Shown here one piece after another: positions 1 through 9,900 of a DNA stretch of 64,000 nucleotides. The position numbers were made by a program, and so were the translations under genes. Numbering within the stretch: position 1 is the first letter of the stretch; every line of letters starts with the position of its first letter. Source of the stretch: CBDCVD01 sp965224015 (lineage in GTDB: Bacteria; Pseudomonadota; Alphaproteobacteria; Rhizobiales; CBDCVD01); NCBI GenBank assembly GCA_965224015.1, contig OZ245032.1:1488001-1552000 (forward strand), given 5' to 3'. The notes beneath the pieces are model-generated. The model saw only the letters and a program-made list of their open reading frames with translations. It did not search any database and was not told the origin of the DNA.

Positions 1-249
1 CTGCATGGTTTGTACCCGGCACGGATCGTCATCGCCGCACGCAATCAGCCCGGGGTTCTGAGCAAAATCACCCAGGTGATTTCCGACAATGGCGCCGACA
101 TCGCCAACATTCAAATCAGTGGACCCTTGCCAGATTTTAAGGAGTTGACCATTGATTTACTGGTAACAGACATGCAGTGCCTCAGTCGTATAATGGGTGG
201 GCTCAATAAAATATCGAATGTCAGCTCCGTGGAGCGGCTATTTGGTTAA
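1..249 (+). CDS. rsh: RelA/SpoT (Rsh) (p)ppGpp synthetase/hydrolase, C-terminal ACT domain, partial
   Basis: The open frame runs in from the left edge with no start and ends at TAA. The 82 visible residues form one ACT domain: a beta strand (ARIVIAARNQPGVL), a helix with the motif LSKITQVISDNGADIANI, a second strand around FKELTIDLLV, and a final helix ending VERLFG. This matches the regulatory C-terminus of alphaproteobacterial Rsh enzymes, which make and degrade (p)ppGpp in the stringent response; ACT domains there sense amino acids or the ribosome state. The catalytic domains lie outside the window. The next gene, a DUF2062 protein, is a common neighbour of rsh in alphaproteobacteria, which supports the call. 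Another ACT-ending protein is possible but less likely. Confidence 0.85.
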   Translation: MHGLYPARIVIAARNQPGVLSKITQVISDNGADIANIQISGPLPDFKELTIDLLVTDMQCLSRIMGGLNKISNVSSVERLFG

Positions 250-529
250 AGGTTGCCCTGTACCCTGTATTTTACCCAGAGCGTGTCATGTTTTAATAGA
301 ACCATTCTGTTTCTCGATTGACGCGGCGCAGGGGATCGCTAAAAAATTGACATGTTTTGGTTGGATTGTTTGGCTCTTGACGAGATCACATGGAGATCAA
401 CCATACGCTATTTTAACGTGTGTTAAACCTCATATGTTAAGCGTCATATGTGAAGCGGAGCGCTGAGAGCGTTCGGCCTTTAAAGTGAGAACCAGGTTTC
501 TGGCCACGTCAGTTCGGTTGGTGCCGTTT
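250..529. other. Intergenic gap with a family-A repeat fragment
   Basis: No gene is seen between rsh and the DUF2062 gene. Positions 278-330 carry one end of the dispersed family-A repeat (AGAGCGTGTCATG followed by TTTTAATAGAACC and ATTCTGTTTCTCGATTG). A TTGACA hexamer at about 347 could be a -35 box, but no good -10 box follows at normal spacing. The repeat therefore separates two genes that are normally close together. Confidence 0.6.
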
Positions 530-1114
530 ATGTTGTTTGACCGTCGAGAAAAACCAGGATGGCTGGAAACGGTGCGGGTCTGGCTGTGGCCGCGGCGCAG
601 CTGGCTTCGCTCCGGAAAATATCTGAGCAAACGTTTGATCCGTATCGCCGGAACGCCGCACAACATTGCACTCGGTTGTGCCATCGGCGCTTGGGTTTCG
701 TTCACACCTTTTGTGGGTTTGCATTTTCTGATCAGTTTTGCCATTGCCTTTGTTCTTGGGGGCAATCTGCTGGCCTCAGCGTTGGGCACATCGATCGGAA
801 ATCCGCTGTCGTTTCCGTTTATCTGGGCCCTGACCTTTAAAAGTGGCGCGCTCATGTTGGGGCTTCCGTCGTCGGAGTTCACGATCGATGCTTTCAAGGA
901 GCAAATTGCCACACAATCGTGGATCAGTATCTGGCCAAGCATGATCAAGCCCATGGCCATCGGTGCCATACCGGCTGGCTTTCCCGTTGCCATTGCGCTT
1001 TATTTTATTGTTCGTCTTTGCGTCGGCCATTATCAAAACCGCCGCCGTGCCCGTCTGGCGGAGAAGGCACTGACCTCCTCACCCGCGATCTCCAACGATG
1101 CCGGGGGTCGCTAA
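530..1114 (+). CDS. DUF2062 family inner-membrane protein
   Basis: The 194-residue product has the DUF2062 pattern. A basic N-terminus with WLWPRRSW is followed by a conserved TPHNIALGCAIGAWVSF segment and three to four hydrophobic stretches. These include LHFLISFAIAFVLGGNLLAS, a small-residue GTSIGNPLSFPFIW motif, and IPAGFPVAIALYFIVRL near the end. The C-terminal tail is basic and cytoplasmic. Function is unknown for the family. The ATG at 530 is chosen because family members begin just before the WLWPRR motif; a GTG at 485 would add 15 residues with no family support. In related genomes this gene often sits between rsh and pdxJ; here the pdxJ-type neighbour is missing and an accessory region begins. 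Confidence 0.8.
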   Translation: MLFDRREKPGWLETVRVWLWPRRSWLRSGKYLSKRLIRIAGTPHNIALGCAIGAWVSFTPFVGLHFLISFAIAFVLGGNLLASALGTSIGNPLSFPFIWALTFKSGALMLGLPSSEFTIDAFKEQIATQSWISIWPSMIKPMAIGAIPAGFPVAIALYFIVRLCVGHYQNRRRARLAEKALTSSPAISNDAGGR

Positions 1115-1144
1115 CAGCCCGTGCGGTCTGCGCGAGGCTTCTGC

Positions 1145-3250
1145 CTAAAAGTGTACGGCGGCGCCGAGGCGGCCCTCGTAGCGGGTCGTGCCATCGCCAA
1201 AATGCGCCTCGCCATCCATGAAAAGCGATGCCGATCCCCCTAAGTTCGTCGACAGCCGCGCCCCGATAAAGCCCGTGACCTCATCGTCATCGCCCCCCGG
1301 CGCAAAACTAAGGCCCTGCCCGGCGATGGTCACAGACACATTGTCCGCATCGCTGGAATACGCCTCAACCCCAACCCGCGGCGCAACCGAGAACGCCCCC
1401 CAAGACCTCTCAATGGCCACCTGAACGCGGCCGCCAAACAGATTGACATCGCGATCCCCCACGGTCAATTCACTCGCCGAGGCCCCGGTCGGGCGCCCCG
1501 TCTCCGTGTAACCGTCCAGCGACAGATGCGCATAACGCAGGCGCACACTGGGCATGAGCGTCATACCACCAACGGTAACATCCGCCCCCAACGCCACCTC
1601 GGGAGAAACGTACATGCCATCGTAAGAGCCCTTCGCCAGCCAAAAGCCGTTCCCCCCGGGGGCATTGTCCATCACCAGCCGGGTGCTGTCGTTATCCAGC
1701 CGCCCGGCGCTCAGGATTAGCCGCGCGTACCACACCTCCTGGGCGTAATCCGCGTAAACCCCGCCGAAAAACGTATCCGTGTCGACGGTGCTGCTGTGAT
1801 GCCCCACATTCTGGCTGTTGCCGCTGCCGATTTCCAGATCGCCTTTAGAGTAGCCGGCGAAGGCACCAAGGCGCAGGCCGGAGAGGGATGCCATATCAAG
1901 GGCCATATCAGCGCCAAGGATACCGCCGTAGAGTGCGTGGCTGGCATCGCTATAGGTCCCTTGCACGTCCACGTCACGATGGGAGCCAAAGCCCTGCGCC
2001 CAGATACGAAAACGGTCCTCCGAAGGGGGAGCGGCGACCGGATCGGCCACAGGGGCGAAGTCATCGCCGATATCGGCCGCGATTTGCGCAGCATGTGCCC
2101 CCCCACGCAAGCCGGCGATCGCCCCTGGCGCGGCGCGAGAGGCGTCGAGATGGGCATGGACGGAATTGGAAATACCCGCCGTTAGGTCGTGCAATTGCTT
2201 ATCGGCCTGGCTAAAGGCGTTGGGGTCGACGACCACAACATACGGATTGTCGGTTGTGGGGGTGATGCGGAGATAGGGCCGACCGCCGGCATCGATCGTC
2301 TCCGGCAGACCGCCTTCGTCATCAAACGTTACCACGGTGCTGACGCGATTGTGGAAATTGAACGTCTCTTTAGCCGCAAAATACTTCGTGCTGCCAAGTG
2401 TGAGCGTACGGCTAAGCTGCACGAGACCGATAAGGCGGGAGTTGGGCAACAGGGTGATGGTGTTTTCATCATTGGCGTCTCTAGCAAGAATATCAATAGC
2501 AAAGCTGTTTGGCCCGGTCACCTGTACAAGGCCGCTGTTGACGATTTTGTTATCGTTGCCCCGGGCAAAGAGGCCGTCGGCATTTTTGCCGCTTGTGGTA
2601 ATGGCACCGCTGTTAGTCAGGGTGTTATTGTCGCCATCGGCAAAAACGCCTTGGGCCCTATCGCCGCTTGTGGTAATGGTGCCGCTGTTGGTCAATTTGT
2701 TCCCGTTGCCTTGCTGGGCAGAGAGGCCTAAGCCACTGTTACCGGTTGTGGTGATGGTGCCGCGGTTGGTCAGGACGTTATTGTCGCCCCTGGCAGAGAC
2801 GCCAAAGCCAAATTCGCCATCCGTAGTGATTGTACCGTCAGGGCCTAACGTCACGGCGCTGTTGCCGCCCTCTACTTGGACGCCGTTTGCGAAGTCACCT
2901 GTGGTGACAATCGCACCGTTAACGTTGATGGTATGCCCCCCACCTGTGCCATCAATGCCAGTTTTAGTGGCAGCCGGGTTAATGGTGACACCTTGTTGGA
3001 GCGTGCATTTCCCGTTTGCCGCAACCTCTTGGGTTGCAGTTTGATCGGCTGTAATAGGACTGGCACAAGCAATCGCATGGGCAGGGGCGATGGCGCCGGG
3101 GGCGGCCGCAAACAGCGCCGCGGCACCGACCGTCGCCAGTAAAAACGCAGTACCGTGCCTGAGGGCAAAAGACTGTCCTGGCGCAAAGGCGGCCCTGGCG
3201 TGTTTGATGGGTGCAATGGCGATGGGTTTAACGGTTAAGTCCTGTATCAT
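1145..3250 (-). CDS. Autotransporter with short passenger and C-terminal beta-barrel
   Basis: The 701-residue protein starts with a long basic N-terminus and a hydrophobic signal segment (FLLATVGAAALFAAAPG, cleavage probably after APAHA). The passenger of about 250 residues is built from short repeats of the type NTLTNSGAITTSG, which predict a right-handed beta-helix. From about residue 415 the sequence is an autotransporter barrel: alternating polar and hydrophobic strands, RIWAQGFGSHRD at its entrance and a terminal aromatic residue (AAVHF). It should be exported by Sec and display its passenger outside. The ATG at 3250 is preferred because GGAG lies nine bases upstream; the longer frame to 3325 runs into a dispersed repeat. 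It is a distant relative of the giant autotransporter at 28835-36201. The passenger target is unknown. Confidence 0.85.
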   Translation of the reverse strand: MIQDLTVKPIAIAPIKHARAAFAPGQSFALRHGTAFLLATVGAAALFAAAPGAIAPAHAIACASPITADQTATQEVAANGKCTLQQGVTINPAATKTGIDGTGGGHTINVNGAIVTTGDFANGVQVEGGNSAVTLGPDGTITTDGEFGFGVSARGDNNVLTNRGTITTTGNSGLGLSAQQGNGNKLTNSGTITTSGDRAQGVFADGDNNTLTNSGAITTSGKNADGLFARGNDNKIVNSGLVQVTGPNSFAIDILARDANDENTITLLPNSRLIGLVQLSRTLTLGSTKYFAAKETFNFHNRVSTVVTFDDEGGLPETIDAGGRPYLRITPTTDNPYVVVVDPNAFSQADKQLHDLTAGISNSVHAHLDASRAAPGAIAGLRGGAHAAQIAADIGDDFAPVADPVAAPPSEDRFRIWAQGFGSHRDVDVQGTYSDASHALYGGILGADMALDMASLSGLRLGAFAGYSKGDLEIGSGNSQNVGHHSSTVDTDTFFGGVYADYAQEVWYARLILSAGRLDNDSTRLVMDNAPGGNGFWLAKGSYDGMYVSPEVALGADVTVGGMTLMPSVRLRYAHLSLDGYTETGRPTGASASELTVGDRDVNLFGGRVQVAIERSWGAFSVAPRVGVEAYSSDADNVSVTIAGQGLSFAPGGDDDEVTGFIGARLSTNLGGSASLFMDGEAHFGDGTTRYEGRLGAAVHF

Positions 3251-3284
3251 TAAGGATCTCCAATAGGCTTGCCTAGAGCGTGTC

Positions 3285-3387
3285 ATACCAAGGGTCCTTG
3301 CCAATGACTCATGGATTAGCGTCAAAGAGGTATGTTATCAAGGCAGTACACCAGTCGGCGTGTCTATAAAGCCAATACCGCTGGTAT
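3285..3387. repeat. Family-B dispersed repeat, copy 1
   Basis: This 103-bp unit begins ATACCAAGGGTCCTTG and ends CCGCTGGTAT, so its outer six bases are inverted repeats (ATACCA/TGGTAT). The same unit, also exactly 103 bp, is at 19339-19441 and, inverted, at 59604-59706. A partial copy is at about 63067-63099 and a left-end fragment near 36568. Here CTAGAGCGTGTC, the end of family A, sits directly beside it, so the two families are nested or adjacent. Confidence 0.8.
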
Positions 3388-3693
3388 CAGTTCTTTCCCG
3401 TGTTCGCAGGGCTTTGCAATCTTTCCAACTTTTCGCGAAATCGCCAAAACGCCGTCCCAACATCGGAATACGCCCGTACAAACACCACTTCATATTGCAA
3501 TCGAATAAATGTTATCAACTTATGTTAGTTGTTTACCTGTTTCACACCGCCTGTCAAGATGGCAATGGGGCAAAGTGAGGTTGTTCGTACAATTAATCAC
3601 AGCCTGTTGCAGTTATGCCACAGCTGGAAATGTCTGTTAACAAGGATTATCTTCTGCCCCCTCGATAGAGAGCTTAATGCCAACGGTTATTGG

Positions 3694-3852
3694 CTAGAGC
3701 GTGTCAGGTTTTAATAGAAACAATTCTGTTTCTCGATTGGCGAGGCGATACCCAAACTCAAGGCGATCGAAGAGCGATGGCGGCCCATCTCCCGAGAGCG
3801 GCTTGGGCGTGGGCGTTGCGCCAATCGGAAACCCGAAGGGGCGCTTTTGCAC
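3694..3852. repeat. Family-A dispersed repeat, partial copy
   Basis: It starts CTAGAGCGTGTCAGG and continues through ATTCTGTTTCTCGATTGG and GGCGATCGAAGAGCGATGG to CGAAGGGGCGCTTTTGC. It is nearly identical to the left half of the complete element at 16676-17042. The right terminal repeat is missing; a family-C unit follows directly. Confidence 0.75.
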
Positions 3853-3914
3853 TATAGCGCAATGCGTTTAATTGGAATCATAGGTATTCAGTATTTTCCT
3901 CGCATTTTGCTATA
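3853..3914. repeat. Family-C short inverted-repeat element, copy 1
   Basis: The unit of 62 bp runs from TATAGCGCAATGCG to CGCATTTTGCTATA, so its ends are imperfect inverted repeats of about 14 bases. Other copies lie at 59707-59769, 62076-62138 and 62911-62974, and a half copy near 48553. The size and terminal symmetry resemble small MITE-like or palindromic intergenic elements. It carries no coding capacity. Confidence 0.8.
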
Positions 3915-3980
3915 GCCGCCGAATAACAGCAGACGCACCTTGCACCGCCTATGCCAGCACCCACCTCAGCGGATGCCAAT

Positions 3981-6900
3981 TCAGGTTGTTGCTGGGGGCT
4001 TCCAGACAGCGTTAACCGCCGCTTGCACCGCTTGTGGCAATTGGGTATGAGAAATACCCATTCCTGTGGAGCCGTCATTGGGCGTAAAGCCTGCCATGGC
4101 GTTCACCAGACGTTGAACATCGCTGGCGTTAAGGAACGTATTATCCACCTCAAAGCCGCGGATGTGCTTGTTCAGATTGCCTTGGGCATCATACCAGTCC
4201 TTGAAGGTAATACTGTCTGTTGAACCAAGCATCTTGACCACCAGGTTGTTCCCTGACTTTTGGAACCAGATGTGCTCTTTGTCAAAATCACCACTATCGA
4301 AAAGATACTTGTCTGTGCCCTTGATGCCCGCCGCATCACTGCCCTGGAATGTATCCTGACCATCGCCGCTGGCAAAATGATAGGTATCCTCACCCACACT
4401 GGCGATCATCGTATCATTACCGGAACCGCCATGGAGGGTATCATTGCCTGCGACGCCGTATAGCGTATTATCATTGCCATCCCCAATGAGCACATCGTTG
4501 TATGCCGAGCCTCTGATGTTCTCAATGTTGCTCAGTTGATCTCCCTCGGCATCACCGCCCGAACCGATGCCTTGCGCAAGATCAACCGTCACACCAGCGC
4601 TCGATAATTGGTAGCTGGCCCAATCTGCACCTGCTCCGCCGTCAAGCCGGTCTGCTCCCGCCCCACCATGAAGTGTATTGGCACCACCATCGCCAGTGAG
4701 TGTGTCGTTATGCGAAGAGCCAAAAACATGCTCAATGTTGACCAGGCGGTCCCCCTCGGCGTGACCGCCTGAACCAGTTCCCAGCTTGAGATTAACCGTC
4801 ACACCTGATGGCGAATACAAATAAATTGCTATATCTGGACCCGGTCCGCCATTAAGTATATCGCTGCCAGCACTACCGTAGAACTGGTCCTTTCCTGCAC
4901 CTGTTTGCAGCCAGTCGTTGGATGAACTGCCACTTATCTGCGAACTCCCCGCACCAGTAATAAAAATAAAATTTACTCCCGATAATCTAACCTTAGAACC
5001 ATCGGAAAACTGCAGCCATTCGATACAATTGGCCGCATCGCTCCAGTTCTTAATCGTAATACGGTTGGCGATCTGCGACAGGGGCTGGTTTGGGTTCTGC
5101 GGATCACGAATGTAAATGACAAGATCGTTTTCATCCCACCCAAGAATGATATGCTCAAGGGAAATGCCGATGCCAAAGAGAATACGATCGCCCGTCGTGT
5201 TCTGCCGGGCATCCCCGGCTGCACGGCTGCCTGTATCATTGATCGTATCCTCGCCATCGCCGCGGTTGAACACATAAACATCATCGCCCGCACCGCCATT
5301 GAGCGTATCATTGCCCGCACCGCCACTGATGATATCATTGCCCGCACCGCCATTGAGCGTATCCCGACCCGCACCGCCGGTGAGTATATCGTTGCCAGCG
5401 TCACCGTGGAGCGTATCACTACCTTCATCGCCGCTGAGTATATCGTTGCCTGCGCCACCATTCAGTGTGTCGTTGCCATCATCACCAACAAGAATATCAT
5501 TACCATCACCGCCGATAAGAGTATCAGCGCCGGCACCACCACTCAGATCATCGTTGCCGGTGCCACCGCTAAGCGTATCATTACCCGCTCTACCAAATAG
5601 CCAGTCATTGCCCGCGCGGCCGTACAGCCTGTCATTGCCCGCGCCGCCATCCATCCAGTCAGCGGCGGCAGTGCCCATCAAATTATCGATTACAGGCGTA
5701 TTCGCACCTCCGGGGGCCGATAAATCCACACCGAGAACCGTGTTGCCAAACTCCGAGAGCTTTAAATGGAAGCCATCGGCAAACTGCAGCCACTCAATAC
5801 GGCGCGATGTGCTCGCCCAGTTCCTGATGCGAAGGGTATTGGCAAACTGCGATAACGGTTGATTTGGACTATCGGGATCGCGAATGTAGATAACAAGATC
5901 ATTGCCATCGCGCTTTAAAATAATATCCTCCACGGTAATACCGCGTCCCAGCCGGATCCGGTCACCGCCCTGTGCTGGCGTGGTGCCCGCAGCGCGGCTA
6001 CCTGCATCATCGATCGTATCCTTGCCATCGCCGCGGTTGAACACATAAACATCATCACCGGCACCGCCGTAGAGATTATCATTGCCAACGCCGCCTATAA
6101 GCGTATCATTGCCCGCATCGCCATTGAGCGTATCCCGACCCACGCCGCCGCTGAGTATATCGTTGCCTGCACCACCATTCAGTGTGTCATTGCCATCATC
6201 ACCAACAAGAATATCATTGCCGGTGCCACCGTTAAGCGTATCATCACCCGCTCTACCAAATAGCCAGTCATTGCCCGCGCGGCCGTACAGCCTGTCATTG
6301 CCCGCGCCGCCATCCATCCAGTCAGCGGCGGCAGTGCCCATCAAATTATCGATTACAGGCGTATTCGCACCTCCGGGGGCCGATAAATCCACACCGAGAA
6401 CCGTGTTGCCAAACTCCGAGAGCTTTAAATGGAAGCCATCGGCAAACTGCAGCCACTCAATACGGCGCGATGTGCTCGCCCAGTTCCTGATGCGAAGGGT
6501 ATTGGCAAACTGCGATAACGGTTGATTTGGACTATCGGGATCGCGAATGTAGATAACAAGATCATTGCCATCGCGCTTTAAAATAATATCCTCCACGGCA
6601 ATACCGCGTCCCAGCCGGATCCGGTCACCGCCCTGTGCTAGTGTGGCGCCCGCAGCGCGGCTACCTGCATCATCGATCGTATCTTTGCCATCGCCGCGGT
6701 TGAACACATAAACATCATCGCCCGCACCGCCGTTCAGCAAGTCATTGCCTGCACCGCCTATGATGATATCATTGCCAGCACCGCCATAGAGCCAATCGTT
6801 GCCCGGGCCACCAGACAGATAGTCATTGCCAGCACGGCCGCGCAGCACATCGTTGCCGGTACCGCCTTCCAGAATATCGGCACCTGCGGCCCCGGTAAGC

Positions 6901-9900
6901 GTGTCGTTACCGCCGCCACCGTAAAAGGCATAGTTTATCCGATCATTGGCGCCAGTAATCGTGTCATTGCCGCCCCTCGCGACAACGCTTTCAATATTGA
7001 GCGCATCGACATTCAGATTAACAGCAAAATCACCGTCCAGTACGAGTTGATCGTATCCCTCTCCACCATCGATGTTGGCTGGCGTCAGGATATCGGAACT
7101 GTCAACGAACAGAATGTCATTGCCTGCGCCGCCTTTCAGGACATCGGCTCCTGAATTGCCCATAAGAACATCATTACCGCTACCGCCCAGCAATGTATCA
7201 CTGCCTGCGCCACCTGAAAGAGCGATGCCACCTGTTTTACCGCGCGCGTCAATCAGGTCATTTGCAGCGCCGCCAAAAGCGGCCAGGTATTTTTTGCCCA
7301 CAGCGGCACGCTCAAGAGCGGCAATATTGATGTTCGCCGGTGTGTTGCCTTTGTGGAGATAAACTGTCCGGCTATCTCCACCCTCCATATCCAAACGAAA
7401 GCCCTCGGAGGTTTTGACGATACGGTAACCCGTACCGACATAACTGAAGGCAACATCGGCGGCACGACCGGTTGTCCCGTCGGTTTTGCTGTATGTCGTT
7501 TGTCCAAAGATCACGGTTCCGTCGGGAAGAACCTGGCGCTTATTATCGGAGGTAAGGTTGATGGAACGGATACCCGCCTCGGTCAGGGTTTTCAATTCGC
7601 CCGGATCCACATCGCCATCGCCATTCATGTCCTGCCAGACGCGAAACTCGTCAAAACGCGCATCGCGGTTGTCAAGAACTCCATCATTATTGCTATCGAA
7701 GGCCAAGCGCAGCGCTTCCAGATCGGTTTTTGCCTCGCTCGACCACTTGGTAAAGACAAATTCCTTTAAGCTGGTGATTTTCCCATCGGCGCCTGCGGTG
7801 CCGTCTTCTGCCAGATCGATAACCAGAAGACCATCGTCGGGTGCCACCCAGGCGGTTTGCTCAAAATACCCATCTTCGTCAAAGTCAATATGCGCCCGCG
7901 AAGCAAATTTGGGAACAATCTCAACCCCATCGCCGTCAAGATCAAGAATGATCGGCACGCCGCCCATACCGCCCGGGCGGCTTGTACGATCCCTGTGGCC
8001 ACTTGACGACCGACTTCTACTGCGCGAGCGGGCGGCGTCGCTGTGCGGACTGCCGCTACCGCTGCGCGATGATGAACCGCCGCTGCGGCTGCGACTACTG
8101 CCGCCACCGCGACTACGACTACTGCCGCCACTGGAACTACGACTACTGCCGCCACTGGAACTACGACTACTGCCGCCACTGGAACTACGACTACTGCCGC
8201 CACTGGAACTACGACTACTGCCGCCACTGGAACTACGACTACTGCCGCCACTGGAACTACGACTACTGCCGCCACCGCGACTACGACTACTGCCGCCAAC
8301 AGTGGGATTCCCACCGTTACCTTCGTTGCCTCCACCCTGATTGCGTTGGCGTTGGCGGCGCTCGCGCTCTTGCGCCGCTTCCCTGTGCGGACTGCCGCTA
8401 CCCTGCTGGCGCCTTCTTTCCGCAGCCGCGCGCTCGCGCTCTTGGGCAGCGTCACTGTGCGGACTGCCGCTGCGTATACGTGGACTATCGCTTTGCCTGC
8501 TGGAAGGCTGACTTCTGGGAGGCCGACTCCTTTGTGTATCAAACGGGTTACGAGTTATTTCCCTACGATTGCTAGCGCTGTTACGACCACGGTTGCCACT
8601 ACTACCATCGTTGCCGCTACCCTGATTGCGTTGGCGTTGGCGGCGCTCGCGCTCTTGCGCCGCTTCCCTGTGCGCACTGCCGCTACCCTGCTGGCGCCTT
8701 CTTTCCGCAGCCGCGCGCTCGCGCTCTTGTGCTGCTTCCCTGTGCGCACTGCCGCTCTGCCCACTTTGGTCGCTTTGGTCGCTTTGGTCGCTTTGGCTTT
8801 CCTGGTTATTTCGGTTGGCGCGGTCCAACGCCCGCTGCCAGGAGGGGATTTGGCGCTCGTATATCGGCGGATTGGAACCATCACCATGACGCTGGTTCTC
8901 GCGCCTTATGTGAAAATTCTCCAACCGCTCATTAGCCTCCCTTTGCGCCTGCTGGCCCCTTCTTTGCGCGGCCTCGCGCTCGCGCTCTTGTGCCGCTTCC
9001 CTGTGCGGACTGCCGCTGCCTATAGGTGGATTACCGCTTTGCCTTCTTTCCGCGGCCTCGCGCTCGCGCGTAACCTGGCGGATGACCTCCATCTCGCGCC
9101 GCATGCCCTCTGTTGTCGTCGAGTCACCTTGCTGCTGTTGAGGCGGTCTTGGTTGCGATTGGCGCCGTCTTGGATAAGATACTACAGCCCAATTAATAGG
9201 GTATTTTTTCTCATCAAAAATCTCAGGGCTGTCAGGGTGATGCATGTTTTGTCCCGTGATCACCCTATTGACATGGCGCACGAATTTCCACTGCACCCCA
9301 TCACGCACCATTTCAGCGTATTGTCTGAGGCTAATAAAGCCGCGCTCAACGCCATGATACGGATCCTGCAATGGATCTAGGGGGCGGTAACCAGGCGACG
9401 CAGGACCCTGCTTTGGCCTGCTTGGTTGCGATTGGCGCCGTCTTGATTGCGATCCAGCCCATTTAATAGGGTATTTTTTCTCATCAAAAGTCTCAGGGCT
9501 GTCAGGGTGATGCATGTTTTGTCCCGTGATCACCCTATTGACATGGCGCACGAATTTCCACTGCACCCCATCACGCACCATTTCAGCGTATTGTCTGAGG
9601 CTAATAAAGCCGCGCTCAACGCCATGATACGGATCCCGCAATGGATCTTGGGGGCGGTAACCGGGCGGCGCACGGCGGGGCTGGTCGTAGGCCCACTCGG
9701 CAATCGCCTCAGCCGCTTTTTCACCGCCCGCGGCACCACCAATCAAGCCAATGACACCGCCAAAAAACGTACCATGAGGGCCTAAAAAGGAGCCGAAGCC
9801 AGCGCCAACTTTGGCTCCGGCGGCGGCGCCCGCAGCACCCCCTGCGATTCCAGATGTTTGAACCACGCCACCACGTGTGCCTCGCTGGGCTGTGTCAATA

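Larger units (their letters stand above)
3251..3980. other. Gene-free stretch made largely of dispersed repeats
   Basis: Three elements lie here: a 103-bp family-B copy (3285-3387), a family-A copy (from 3694) and a family-C copy (3853-3914). Between 3388 and 3690 nothing recognisable is seen; short frames there have no ribosome site and no family features. The stretch separates the small autotransporter from the RTX island. Confidence 0.6.

Noticed and set aside
430..993. 187-residue frame opposite the DUF2062 gene
   Set aside because: Antisense to a well-supported gene, no ribosome site and no family features.
3251..3325. N-terminal extension of the small autotransporter
   Set aside because: The extra codons are family-B repeat sequence, also found at 19185-19379, and the ribosome site is before 3250.
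8105..8290. CRISPR-like array
   Set aside because: Units are directly contiguous and in frame with SSRSSSGG; there are no spacers.
7486..9380. Plus-strand frames of 140-340 codons opposite the RTX gene
   Set aside because: They come from the skewed codon use of the repeat-rich RTX gene. Composition is unnatural (DYDYCRHWN repeats) and no start signals exist.
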